Shown: positions 45,708 through 55,020 of the stretch, one piece after another | How positions within the stretch are numbered: the first letter of the stretch is position 1 | Layout of the letters: each line of letters opens with the position of its first letter | Assembly: GCA_022844045.1 (NCBI GenBank) | Contig: JALHMM010000018.1 | Location: 18,292-82,291 of the forward strand | Origin: Reyranellaceae bacterium | Lineage (GTDB): Bacteria; Pseudomonadota; Alphaproteobacteria; Reyranellales; Reyranellaceae | Length of the DNA stretch: 64,000 nucleotides | Direction: 5' to 3' | Translations under genes and position numbers: made by a program | Notes under the pieces: generated by a model | What the model was told of the DNA's origin: nothing | Database searches by the model: none | Seen by the model: the letters and a program-made list of their open reading frames with translations, nothing else

Positions 45708-47214
45708 GGGCGAGCTCGGGACGGACCATCTCGTCACGGATCTCGGTCGCCGCTCGCGCCGTGGCGGCGCGCTGATGATGGCGGCGCAGGCCGTGCGCGT
45801 GCTCGTCCAGGCCTGCGCCATCATCGTGCTGGCGCGGCTGTTGCCGCCGCAAACCTTCGGCCTGCTGGCGATGGTGGCGGCGCTGGGCGTGATCCTCGAC
45901 CTGGCCAAGGATCTCGGCTTGTCGTCGGCCACCATCCAGAAGGCCGACCTCACCGAGGCGCAGATTTCGAGCCTGTTCTGGATCAACACCGCCGCTGGTG
46001 CCGCGTTGGCGCTGGCGCTGTTCCTGGCCGCCCCCGCTCTGGCGCGCTTCTATGGCCAGCCTGTGGTGGCGCCGGTGACGCAATGGCTTGCGCTGGGCTT
46101 CCTGATGAGCGGGCTCACCGTGCAGCACTGGGCGCTGCTGCGCCGCCAGATGCGCTTCGGCGCCATCGCCGCGATCGAGGTCGGCGCCGATCTCGCCGGC
46201 TTCGCCGTGGCGATCGGCTTGGCCTTTGCCGGGGCGGGGCTGTGGGCGTTGGTGGCGCAGCGCCTGGTGAGCCCTGGTGTACTGCTGGTTGGCAGCTGGA
46301 TTGTCTGCCGTTGGCGGCCCGGTCGGCCGGCGGGGGCCAGCGGACTGGGCGGGTTACTGCGCTTCGGCGCCGCGGTCACCGGCAGCGGGCTGGCTTCGGC
46401 ACTGACCCGCAGTGTCGATCAGGTGCTGATCGGCTGGCTGTGGGGACCGACGATCCTTGGCCTCTACGAACGCACCACGCGCCTGCTGCTGCTGCCGATC
46501 AACAGCATCAACGCGCCGGTCTATGCCGTCGGCATGCCGGCGCTCAGCCGGCTGGCAACCCATCCCGAGCCCTATCGGCGCGCCTTCAGGCAATTGCTGC
46601 AGAAGCTGGCGCTGCTGACCATGCCGCCTTTCGCCGTGATCTGCGTCACCGCCGACTGGGTCGTGCAGATCCTGTTCGGCCCGAGCTGGAGTCAGGCAGT
46701 CCCGCTGGTGCAGTGGTTCGCCATCTCGGCGACCTATCTGCCGGTGCTGATGGCCGTCAGCCTGCTCTACCTGACGCAGGACCGTACGGGTGAGATGCTG
46801 CGCGCCACCTTGATCGATTCGGCGATCTGCATCGTCTCGATCCTGCTCGGCCTTGTGTCGGGCGCCGTGGGTGTGGCGGCGGCGATCGCCGTGATCGGCT
46901 TCGTGGTGCGCACGCCGATGGCATTCTGGCTGTCGACGCGCCAGGGCCCGGTGACGCAACGTGATGTCTACGCCGCCGTGCTGCCGGCCATCGTTGCCGC
47001 TGTGATTGCCGCCGCGTGCGCATGGGCGTTACGCCGATTCTATCTTACCGACGTCGCGGTCAGTGTCAGCGGGGTCGCGTGGGTGGCGCTCACGGCGCTC
47101 GGCGCGATGGCGGTTACTCTGCTGGCATTTCCGGAGACCCGGCGCGAGCTTATGGCGCTGATCAGGCACCCACTGGCGTTCCGTCTTCGTCGCCAGACGG
47201 CGCCCCCTTCTTGA
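45664..47214 (+). CDS. Wzx-like polysaccharide flippase/lipopolysaccharide biosynthesis protein (probable TTG start)
   Basis: RRGGALMMAAQAVRVLVQACAIIVLARLLPPQTFGLLAMVAALGVILDLAKDLGLSSATIQKADLTEAQISSLFWIN; many TM segments. Confidence 0.88.
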   Translation: MSISSASSGQQPSPEGELGTDHLVTDLGRRSRRGGALMMAAQAVRVLVQACAIIVLARLLPPQTFGLLAMVAALGVILDLAKDLGLSSATIQKADLTEAQISSLFWINTAAGAALALALFLAAPALARFYGQPVVAPVTQWLALGFLMSGLTVQHWALLRRQMRFGAIAAIEVGADLAGFAVAIGLAFAGAGLWALVAQRLVSPGVLLVGSWIVCRWRPGRPAGASGLGGLLRFGAAVTGSGLASALTRSVDQVLIGWLWGPTILGLYERTTRLLLLPINSINAPVYAVGMPALSRLATHPEPYRRAFRQLLQKLALLTMPPFAVICVTADWVVQILFGPSWSQAVPLVQWFAISATYLPVLMAVSLLYLTQDRTGEMLRATLIDSAICIVSILLGLVSGAVGVAAAIAVIGFVVRTPMAFWLSTRQGPVTQRDVYAAVLPAIVAAVIAAACAWALRRFYLTDVAVSVSGVAWVALTALGAMAVTLLAFPETRRELMALIRHPLAFRLRRQTAPPS

Positions 47215-48445
47215 GGCGCAACCGGCCGCGCCGATCGACCCAGAGGCGGTAGTCGCCTAGTCGCGCGAGGTTGGCACCGTTCCAGGCGGCGCTGAGGCCA
47301 ACGCCGCCTGAAGCGCCGCCGATTTCCAGTCCTTCGAATCCGTTCTGGTACTCGATCGCGCCACTGGCGCCGATGATGGTGGCGCGCGCCCTTTTCTCGC
47401 CGCCGATGCGCGCCAGCCCGGCGCCCTTGGCGCGCGCATCGCCGCTGCCCGAGCAGCCGATCATCACCAGCTGACCGACGACATAGGCCTGCAGCAGGCG
47501 TTGCTGCTTGAACATGGAGTAGGCGGTGCAACCGATCAGCGTGGCGAAGCCTTGCAGCATCATGCCGGCGCCGCCGGCCTCGAAGCTCGCTGCCGATTCA
47601 TGGTTGTTCTCGAAACCGCAATGAGCCAGCAGCGTGCAACCGTTCTCGGCCACCAGCCCATACTTGCCGTTGAGCAGGAAGTAGCAGCCATGGAATCCCG
47701 CGTCGTAGCAGCCGTTGACCATGGCGGCGCCGAACTGGCCGTTCTGGCCGAACACGCAGCCAAAGGCATGTATCGCCGAGAGGATGCCAGCCTTCATGCC
47801 ATGGCCAAGGGTCAGGCCGTTGCGCTTGTTGTCGCGGAAATAGCAGTTGATCAGCTGGCCCTCGAAGACGTTGCCGATCATGCGGCAGCCGTCGCCGCCG
47901 CAGCCTTGCACGGTCACGTCACGCAGGCAGAAATTGTAGAGGAAGTGCTCCTTGTGCTCGCACGCCAGGTGGATGCCGTCGCCCTCGCGGCCACTGCCAA
48001 GGATGTCGAGGCCTTCGATCAGCAGGAAGCGCACGGTCGAGTGGCTGATGAACTCCAGCACGTTGCCGCCGCCGGCAATCGTCGACAGCAGCCGCGCGCC
48101 ATGGCCGGTGATGCCGTGGTTGCGAGTGATGTCGCCACGTTCGCCCTGCCGTGTGTGTATGCGCAGCGTGCGGCTCACGCGGTAGGTGCCGGGCGGGATG
48201 ATGAGGAACCCCGGTCCGCCCGGCGCGAAGGCAGCGTCCACCGCCGACTGCAGTGCGGCGGTGTCGTCGGCTGAGCCGTCGCCGATCGCGCCGAACGCCA
48301 CCACCGACAGCATTTGACGAGGTGGTGCCGGGCGTTGTGTCGGCTGCTGCGCCAGCGCGGCCAAAGGCAAGGTCGACAGCGCCAAGCCGGCACCCATCAG
48401 TGCGGCGCGCCGTCCGGCGTCGGGGCCAGTCACGCGGCCAGTCAC
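47162..48445 (-). CDS. Exported right-handed beta-helix protein (pectate lyase-like fold), candidate Tat or Sec signal
   Basis: GTG 48445: VTGRVTGPDAGRRAALMGAGLALSTLPLAALAQ...VVAFGAIGDGSADDTAALQSAVDAAF then parallel beta-helix repeats. Confidence 0.82.
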   Translation of the reverse strand: MTGRVTGPDAGRRAALMGAGLALSTLPLAALAQQPTQRPAPPRQMLSVVAFGAIGDGSADDTAALQSAVDAAFAPGGPGFLIIPPGTYRVSRTLRIHTRQGERGDITRNHGITGHGARLLSTIAGGGNVLEFISHSTVRFLLIEGLDILGSGREGDGIHLACEHKEHFLYNFCLRDVTVQGCGGDGCRMIGNVFEGQLINCYFRDNKRNGLTLGHGMKAGILSAIHAFGCVFGQNGQFGAAMVNGCYDAGFHGCYFLLNGKYGLVAENGCTLLAHCGFENNHESAASFEAGGAGMMLQGFATLIGCTAYSMFKQQRLLQAYVVGQLVMIGCSGSGDARAKGAGLARIGGEKRARATIIGASGAIEYQNGFEGLEIGGASGGVGLSAAWNGANLARLGDYRLWVDRRGRLRLKKGAPSGDEDGTPVGA

Positions 48446-49782
48446 GCGGCCCGCCTGCGGTTGGCGAGCAGGGCAGGATAGACCGGCAACTCGGTAGGAC
48501 GCGGATGGGCCGGGCGCGTGGCGATGATCGAAACGGCAGCGGCGGTGAACAGCACCGCCCAGGTCTTGGGGCCGACATAGGCGCCGGAAGCCTGGCCGAG
48601 GATCGCCCAGCAGGTCCAGCAATAGAGCACGCTGGGCACGCCCAGAATGCGCAGCCAGCCCGACATACCGGCAAAGATGACCGCGCCCCAGATCAGCCCG
48701 AGGTAAATCCAGTGCAGCCAGAAATAGTTGGTGAGCACGTCGCCGATCTTCGGGATCTTCCACGCCGCCTGGAAGCCGGGCGCGTTCATGTAGACGTTGA
48801 TCACGTCGTCCGCGATGAAGGGCTCGCCGGTGAGCCCCGATCCAGCCCAGGGATACTTGTCGAACATCTCGAAGGCCACCAGCATCGGGCCGGTGAAGCG
48901 GTAAAAGAAGCTGGCGTCCTTGCCGTCGGCGAGTTCCTTCAAGCGCTCGGCGAAGAACATGTTGCCGATCCACACCGCGACACCGAGAACGATCGCCGAC
49001 AGCGCCAGCGCGCCGATCAAGCGGGTCGCCGCCGAGCCGGGGCGCACGCCGTCGACCGTCCCCGACAGAAAGATGAAGTAGGGAATCGCCAGCAGCAGCA
49101 TCAGCACCAGGGTCGGTCCCGGCATGACGATCAGGGCGGCGCCGACCAGCCCGGCATAGACCACGATCTTGTAGCGCCATGGGCTCGTCACGAGCCAGAT
49201 CGAGCAGAAATGCGTGAAGCTGAAGGTGACCGCCGACGGCTCGGAGGTGAAAAGCTTGGGCCGCACCTTGCCATAGAGGATCTCGTCGCGCAGGTCGGCG
49301 TCGTAGACGTAGGCCGACTCGAAGATCTTCTCGCGCACCCAGTCGCTGATCGGCCGCAGGCCGGCATAGCTCTCCAGCAGGCAGCCGACGATGATGAAGA
49401 CGCAGAAGCCAAGCAGGATGGCCGCGACCTGCTTGCGCTGGCCTTGCACCATCGTGAGGAAGAGCGCGTAGCCGATAATCAGCGAGTACGTGAGCTGCAG
49501 CAGCCCGGTGGCACGCTTGCCGAGGAAACTGTAGTCGGCGGCGGTGAAGATCGAGCCGAGATAGAGCGCGATGACGCCGAAGAGCCCGGCGAGATGCGTC
49601 GGCCGGATTTGGTCGCGACGGCGCCACAGCATCGCCAGGCCGGCGAAGCCCGAAGGCGCGCAGGTCAAGGGGATCTTGGAGGTAATCGGCAGCGAGACAC
49701 CGAGATACAAGCCGACCAGAAAGACCACGAGCAGGCTCGTGTCGATCCAGTCCAGCGAGCGTTCGGAGTCGGCGCTGGTCAT
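48442..49782 (-). CDS. Wzy-like O-antigen/EPS polymerase membrane protein
   Basis: Multiple TM helices: LLVVFLVGLYLGVSLPIT..., TYSLIIGYALFLTMVQGQRKQVAAILLGFCVFIIVGCLLESYAGL; position in EPS locus. Confidence 0.78.
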   Translation of the reverse strand: MTSADSERSLDWIDTSLLVVFLVGLYLGVSLPITSKIPLTCAPSGFAGLAMLWRRRDQIRPTHLAGLFGVIALYLGSIFTAADYSFLGKRATGLLQLTYSLIIGYALFLTMVQGQRKQVAAILLGFCVFIIVGCLLESYAGLRPISDWVREKIFESAYVYDADLRDEILYGKVRPKLFTSEPSAVTFSFTHFCSIWLVTSPWRYKIVVYAGLVGAALIVMPGPTLVLMLLLAIPYFIFLSGTVDGVRPGSAATRLIGALALSAIVLGVAVWIGNMFFAERLKELADGKDASFFYRFTGPMLVAFEMFDKYPWAGSGLTGEPFIADDVINVYMNAPGFQAAWKIPKIGDVLTNYFWLHWIYLGLIWGAVIFAGMSGWLRILGVPSVLYCWTCWAILGQASGAYVGPKTWAVLFTAAAVSIIATRPAHPRPTELPVYPALLANRRRAA

Positions 49783-49785
49783 GGC

Positions 49786-50994
49786 TCAGCCGATTGCCGC
49801 GAGGATCTGGCGGCCGCGGGTCGACCAGTCGAAGCGGTCCCTGCAGACCTGGTAGGCGCGCTCCTGCAGGCGATTGAGCAGGTCGACGTTGTCGATCATC
49901 TCAAGCACGCCTTTGGCCAGTGCCGCGTGATCAGGAAACATCATGGCGCTCTCGCCATGGCGCAGCGGCACGCCGGCGAAGGCCTCGGCCAGGCCGAACA
50001 CCGGGATGCGGTTGAACACATACTCGAGCAACTTGAGCTTGAAGCCGCCGCCATTGCGCTCGGGCACGATGGCGATCCGCGCGTCGTTCATGAAGCCGGT
50101 GACGTCGTCGACCGTGCCGGTGAAGCTGCTGGCGCTGACCGAGCGGCGCAACTTCTCGAGGAAGGCCGCCTCGGCGCTGCCGATCGCCTGCAGCTCGACA
50201 CCGCCCGCGGCGAACATGGGATCGGCGATGGCGACGAACTCCTCGAGATTCATGCGCTTGGCGATCCAGTCGAAGCTGCCGATTATCACGGCGCGGCGTG
50301 GCAGGCGGCGGGTGATCGATCGCGACGCGACGCGCCGGCCTTGATAGCCCGGCGTCAGGACATCCATCGGCTTGTCGTGGTGACTCTCGCGGTAGAGCGA
50401 GAGGTCTTCGGGCGTGATCGCGGTCACGACATCGACCGCCTCGACCAGGCTGCGCTCCAGCCGCGCGACCTTGTAGGCGTCGAGCCTGCTGGCCTGACGC
50501 TTGAGGAAGTGGCCCTGGCTGTCGGCCACTCGGCTGCGCAGGCTCGCCTCGTGGTTATGCGAGACATAGACCAGCTTCGGCCGGTCAGGCTCATTGACAT
50601 AGTGCTTGAGTATGCGCGGCAGCGCCCAGGCGCCGCATATGCTGTCGAAGACGATGCCGTCCCAGCCGCCCCGTGCCAGCAGATCATCGAGGATACGCCG
50701 TGTCCGGGCGTTGACGCAGCGATGCGCCATGTGCGGCAGGCGCGATGTGAGGCTCGCAAGCCGCGATAGCGGCCGGTCGGCCGGCAGCCACCACACGACA
50801 TGCGGCTCGCGCCAGCCGTTGCTACGTTGCGATTCGGGCCGCGCCAGGCCGAGCACCTCGACCTCGGCGCCGGCTTCGATCACGGCGTCGATCAGGCCGC
50901 CGGAATAGACGTACTGGCCATTGTGGCGAGGCTCCGGGTCGGACAGCGTCAGCCACAGGCAGCGCGGCGCGCGGGGTTGCTGCTCAGAATGCAT
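49786..50994 (-). CDS. Glycosyltransferase family 4
   Basis: [55 protein letters not shown]...VVTAITPEDLSLYRE...EYVFNRIPVFGLAEAFAGVPLR. Confidence 0.85.
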   Translation of the reverse strand: MHSEQQPRAPRCLWLTLSDPEPRHNGQYVYSGGLIDAVIEAGAEVEVLGLARPESQRSNGWREPHVVWWLPADRPLSRLASLTSRLPHMAHRCVNARTRRILDDLLARGGWDGIVFDSICGAWALPRILKHYVNEPDRPKLVYVSHNHEASLRSRVADSQGHFLKRQASRLDAYKVARLERSLVEAVDVVTAITPEDLSLYRESHHDKPMDVLTPGYQGRRVASRSITRRLPRRAVIIGSFDWIAKRMNLEEFVAIADPMFAAGGVELQAIGSAEAAFLEKLRRSVSASSFTGTVDDVTGFMNDARIAIVPERNGGGFKLKLLEYVFNRIPVFGLAEAFAGVPLRHGESAMMFPDHAALAKGVLEMIDNVDLLNRLQERAYQVCRDRFDWSTRGRQILAAIG

Positions 50995-52462
50995 GGTGCC
51001 CTTTAAAGCCGCCCAGCATGGTGCGAGCGATGATCTTGAGGTCCAGGCGGATCGACCAGTTGTCGATGTAGTAAAGGTCGTGCTCGACACGCTTGCGGAT
51101 CTGCTCGACGGTGTCGGTTTCGCCGCGCCAGCCATTGACCTGGGCCCAGCCGGTGATGCCGGGCTTCATGCGGTGGCGCGCGTCGTAGTAGCGCACGGCG
51201 TCCTGGTAGAGCAGGGTGCCGGCCTTAGCGCGCAACGCATGCGGACGCGGGCCGACGATCGACATCTCGCCACGCAGCACGTTGATGAACTGTGGCAGCT
51301 CGTCGATGCTGGTGCGGCGGATGAAGGCGCCGACGCGGGTGATGCGCGGATCGTTGCGGCGTGTCAGCTGCTCGGCGTTGGTGTCCTGCGCGGCGTGGTG
51401 CATGGAGCGGAACTTCCATACCTCGATCAGCTGGTTATTGAATCCGTAGCGCTTCTGCCTGAAGAACACCGGGCCGGGACTGTCGAGCTTGATCAGCAAG
51501 GCGACGCCCAGCAGCACAGGCGAGATAAGGGTCAGGATGATCGCGGCCAGCATCCGGTCCTCGATCTCCTTGGCGATCCACCGCCAATCGCGCAGCGGCC
51601 GGTCCAGCACGTTGAGGAAAGTCAGCCCGCCGATATGACTCACCTGGATCTGGCCAAGCTGCAACCCGAACGCGTCGGGGCAGAGCCGCACGTCGACCGG
51701 CAGCAGGCTGAGCTTGTTCATTGTGTCGGTGAGCGCACGGTCGACTGCGAGCGGCAGGGCGACGATCACCGTGCCGATGCCGAGGCGGCGCGCGTCGTCG
51801 ACCAGATCGTCGATGGTGCCGCGGATCGGATGGCCCATGCAGCGCTCAGGCAGAGAGCGCGCGTCGTCGTCGTAGACGCCGACGATGCGCATGCTCGAGC
51901 TTGGCGACTCGTTGAGGTGGCGCAGCAGGCGCTGGGCGATCGGCCCCGCGCCGACGATCGCCACCAGTTCGCCCAGCCGGCCCTCGCGTCGCCATTTGCG
52001 TACAAGATGGAACAGCACCAGCCTGGATGGCAGCAGCAGGCTCAAGCCCGCGGCGAACCACAGCATGAACCACGCGCTGCCGGCCCCGCCTATCGGCGCC
52101 GCGACATAGGCCGCGACAGCGAGCGTGCCCAGCGTCAGGGTCCAGGCCAGCAACGCGCGCGAGACACCGTCGTCGAGCCGCGCGAAACGGTCGAAGCCGT
52201 ACGCCCCGAAGAAATGCAGGAAGTTGACACCGAGCAGTGTGCCGAGCAGCACGGCCAGGCTCGGCATCTGCCAGTCGAGGCCTTGCGCGCCCCAGTGCGT
52301 GGCAACCACGCCGGCGGTGAGAATCGAGACGCCATCGAAGACGCCGACGATGCGCCGCACGATCGGTTCCGACACGGGCTTGCGACTGGCGAAGACTTCC
52401 TCGATACGCTCCGCCGCGAGGTCATCGATGACCTGCGCACGTTGCGCGACGCTGTTTCTCAT
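50984..52462 (-). CDS. Undecaprenyl-phosphate glucose phosphotransferase (initiating polyprenyl sugar-1-phosphate transferase)
   Basis: C-terminal [23 protein letters not shown]...[32 protein letters not shown]...[18 protein letters not shown]-terminal TM and CoA-binding-like domain. Confidence 0.95.
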   Translation of the reverse strand: MRNSVAQRAQVIDDLAAERIEEVFASRKPVSEPIVRRIVGVFDGVSILTAGVVATHWGAQGLDWQMPSLAVLLGTLLGVNFLHFFGAYGFDRFARLDDGVSRALLAWTLTLGTLAVAAYVAAPIGGAGSAWFMLWFAAGLSLLLPSRLVLFHLVRKWRREGRLGELVAIVGAGPIAQRLLRHLNESPSSSMRIVGVYDDDARSLPERCMGHPIRGTIDDLVDDARRLGIGTVIVALPLAVDRALTDTMNKLSLLPVDVRLCPDAFGLQLGQIQVSHIGGLTFLNVLDRPLRDWRWIAKEIEDRMLAAIILTLISPVLLGVALLIKLDSPGPVFFRQKRYGFNNQLIEVWKFRSMHHAAQDTNAEQLTRRNDPRITRVGAFIRRTSIDELPQFINVLRGEMSIVGPRPHALRAKAGTLLYQDAVRYYDARHRMKPGITGWAQVNGWRGETDTVEQIRKRVEHDLYYIDNWSIRLDLKIIARTMLGGFKGHHAF

Positions 52463-52556
52463 GTGGGTGCTCCTCGGCTGCGTTCAGAGGAGAACGCTGC
52501 GACGCGGCGGATTCTCCATATCGGAGCCGCGAGGGTCTTGTGATCAAGTTGAGGCG

Positions 52557-53807
52557 TCAGGCGACGCCATCGAGCACCATGGCTGCGAAGTGCCTGGGCG
52601 TGCGCGACTCGACAAATCGTCTGGCGCCGGCGGGATCGAACAGCGCCTGGGTACCGCTTTCGACGATCCTTTCGATGGCAAGCGCAAGACAGCCGGGATC
52701 GGACGAGTCTGTGGCGAGTCCGAGGCCGTGATCGCGCGTCAGCCGGCCGAGCAAGCCGAAATCCTGTGTCAACACCGGACGACCGGCGCGTGCCGCCCAC
52801 AGCAGCACGCCGCTGGAGCCGACGAAGCGCTGATAGGGCGCCAGCACGACACCGCTTTTCTCGATCAGTGAATCGATCTCGGCGCTCTCGAGACGTCGAT
52901 CCGCGACCTGCAGCCAGAGCGCGGGCTGAGCGTGCGACAGCGTCTGGCATCGCTGATCGAGCTCGGCGCGGATTTCAGGATCGACCCGGCCCGCGAGCAT
53001 GACCGCCACGCGCGCGGCGGTCTGGGGCTTCAGACGTCGCAGCGCGTCGAGCAGTTCGAGAGGTCCCTTGCGGCGCGCGAGATAGCCGAACAGCAGCAAG
53101 CCGATGCGTCCCTGCGGCGCGTAGCCGGCGAACCGGTCAAGGTCGGCGGCCGCGTCGCTCGCTTCATGCGCCGGATCGGGCAGGGTCTGGACCTTCTCGC
53201 CATGACCGTAGTGCGACATGGCGTAACCGGGAAAATACGGATCCAATGACAGGATCGATCGCAGCGCCTTGTTGCGCAGCATCAAGCGGTAGAGCAGAGC
53301 CTTGCGCAGGTCGCGCAGCCGCTCGGCCCGCGTCGGATGGTAGGAACCGAGCACCGCATAGTGCACCGACGGCCGGAACAGGATGCCCGACACGCGCGCG
53401 CCGCCGAGGCCCAGGCCGCAAGCCAGCGGCAACGACAGATGATCGATCGAGAGGAAGAAGCCTGCCCGCGCGCCGCTGCGCCTGAGGCGCCGGCGCATCA
53501 CCCACCATCGCGCGAAGCCGGATACCGCCAGGCGGCGATGCGTGCACAGGCGCTGTTCGTCCGGCGAGAGGGGCGAGAGCGAAATGCGGCGATGCGCGCC
53601 GTCGGTGATGGCGGGCCGCAACGCCTCGCACAACGCGGCGGACGCGACGATCTCCAGCCGATGCGTGTCGCCTGACGCGACGAAATCGATCAGGTGGCCG
53701 AGCCACTCCTGCGAATGGCCCTCGCTGTCGGGCTCGAGGACGAGGACCCGGTCGTCGGGGGTCCGATCCTCGGCGACCCGCTCCTCAGGTGCTGGCTGAG
53801 AGGGCAT
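52557..53807 (-). CDS. Glycosyltransferase family 4
   Basis: GRIGLLLFGYLARRKGPLELLDALRRLKPQTAARVAVMLAGRVDPEIRAEL...VVLAPYQRFVGSSGVLLWAARAGRPVLTQDFGLLGRLT. Confidence 0.85.
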   Translation of the reverse strand: MPSQPAPEERVAEDRTPDDRVLVLEPDSEGHSQEWLGHLIDFVASGDTHRLEIVASAALCEALRPAITDGAHRRISLSPLSPDEQRLCTHRRLAVSGFARWWVMRRRLRRSGARAGFFLSIDHLSLPLACGLGLGGARVSGILFRPSVHYAVLGSYHPTRAERLRDLRKALLYRLMLRNKALRSILSLDPYFPGYAMSHYGHGEKVQTLPDPAHEASDAAADLDRFAGYAPQGRIGLLLFGYLARRKGPLELLDALRRLKPQTAARVAVMLAGRVDPEIRAELDQRCQTLSHAQPALWLQVADRRLESAEIDSLIEKSGVVLAPYQRFVGSSGVLLWAARAGRPVLTQDFGLLGRLTRDHGLGLATDSSDPGCLALAIERIVESGTQALFDPAGARRFVESRTPRHFAAMVLDGVA

Positions 53808-55020
53808 CGAGCCGAGTCACGAAATCGCCCAACACCTTGGGCTTGGCGCAATGACGCTCGACGAAATGGCGGCCGCGACGACCGAGCTCATCGCGCAGCT
53901 GCCGATCGTCGGCGAGCTTCAGCACGGCGTCAGCGAAGGCCTCCGGATCGTTGGGCGGCACGCAGAGGAAGGCGCCCGTGGCCTCCTGCAGGCGCCACAG
54001 CACCGTGCCGGGCAGCGCGGTGGCGACGAAAGGACGGCCGACGGCCATGATGTTGAAGGCTTTCGATGGCACCGCGAAAGCCGCGGCGTCGGGGTTCTGC
54101 GGGACGAGGTGCACGTCACCGGCGGCCAGCGCCGTGCCCAGGCCTTCGTGTGGGAGCAACTCGGTGAGTCGCACGTTGCGCAGGCCGAGATGCTCGATCT
54201 CCGCGGCCAGGGCGCTGACCTGGCTGCCGCTGCCGCGCAGGATGATCTCGATGTCAGGTCGGCGTGTCGCCAGCAGCTGGGCCAGGGCGATGACCTGGCC
54301 GAGGCCTTGCTTGCGACCGAAGTTGCCGCTGTAGAGCACCCGCAGCGGTCCCGGCGCCGGTACGCTAGCCGGGCGCACGCGGTCGGTGTCGACCCACAGC
54401 GGCACGACCTCGATCGGCGCGATGACGCCGATCTGGCGCAGGTGGTCGCGCATCTCCGCCGACAGCACGACGACGAGGTCGACGCGGTTGAGCACAAAGC
54501 GCTCGCAGGCACGCATCGCACCCGCCATGCCGCCGCCCTTGACCATGCCGAGGCCGGCGGCGAGACCCGACTGGATATCGTGCACGATGGCGACGCAGAC
54601 GCCGCCGCGGCGACGCGCGACCACGCCCAGGGCGACGCCCAGCACGGAAGGACAGAGCGCCAGCACGACACGATGGCGGGCGAAGCGTCCGCTGGCCAGC
54701 GAGGCGAGACCACGCAGCAGGAAGCCAATCTCGTTGAGGATGCGGGACGAGGCCGAGGCCCGCCTGGGTGTGCCGCTCGGCACGCGTTCGACCTTCACGC
54801 CGTTGAATACCTCGCGCAGGCGCGCGCCGTCGCGGTAGTCGGGGAAGACCTCGGCCATCGGATAGTGCGGCAGGCCGGTGACCACCGTGACATCGCGCCC
54901 GGCATCGGCGAGGAACTCCGCGATGTCGGCCGTGAACGGCGCCGAGCCGATCAGCTCGGGCCTGTAGTAACGCGTGACGAAGAGGATCTGCGACGGTGGC
55001 GCCATGCTTGCCGCCGTCAC
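53785..55020 (-). CDS. Glycosyltransferase family 4 (WbuB-like); GTG 55020 or ATG 55005 start
   Basis: QILFVTRYYRPELIGSAPFTADIAEFLADAGRDVTVVTGLPHYPMAEVFPDYRDG...VLYSGNFGRKQGLGQVIALAQLL. Confidence 0.9.
   Translation of the reverse strand: MTAASMAPPSQILFVTRYYRPELIGSAPFTADIAEFLADAGRDVTVVTGLPHYPMAEVFPDYRDGARLREVFNGVKVERVPSGTPRRASASSRILNEIGFLLRGLASLASGRFARHRVVLALCPSVLGVALGVVARRRGGVCVAIVHDIQSGLAAGLGMVKGGGMAGAMRACERFVLNRVDLVVVLSAEMRDHLRQIGVIAPIEVVPLWVDTDRVRPASVPAPGPLRVLYSGNFGRKQGLGQVIALAQLLATRRPDIEIILRGSGSQVSALAAEIEHLGLRNVRLTELLPHEGLGTALAAGDVHLVPQNPDAAAFAVPSKAFNIMAVGRPFVATALPGTVLWRLQEATGAFLCVPPNDPEAFADAVLKLADDRQLRDELGRRGRHFVERHCAKPKVLGDFVTRLDALSAST

Noticed and set aside
47162-49627. 821-aa minus-strand ORF
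   Set aside because: Only the C-terminal part (from about 48445) is the beta-helix protein. The upstream part overlaps the Wzy-like gene in another frame and is low-complexity, high-GC read-through.
48253-50769. 838-aa plus-strand ORF
   Set aside because: Antisense to wzy and glycosyltransferase genes; no recognisable domain and shadow-ORF composition.
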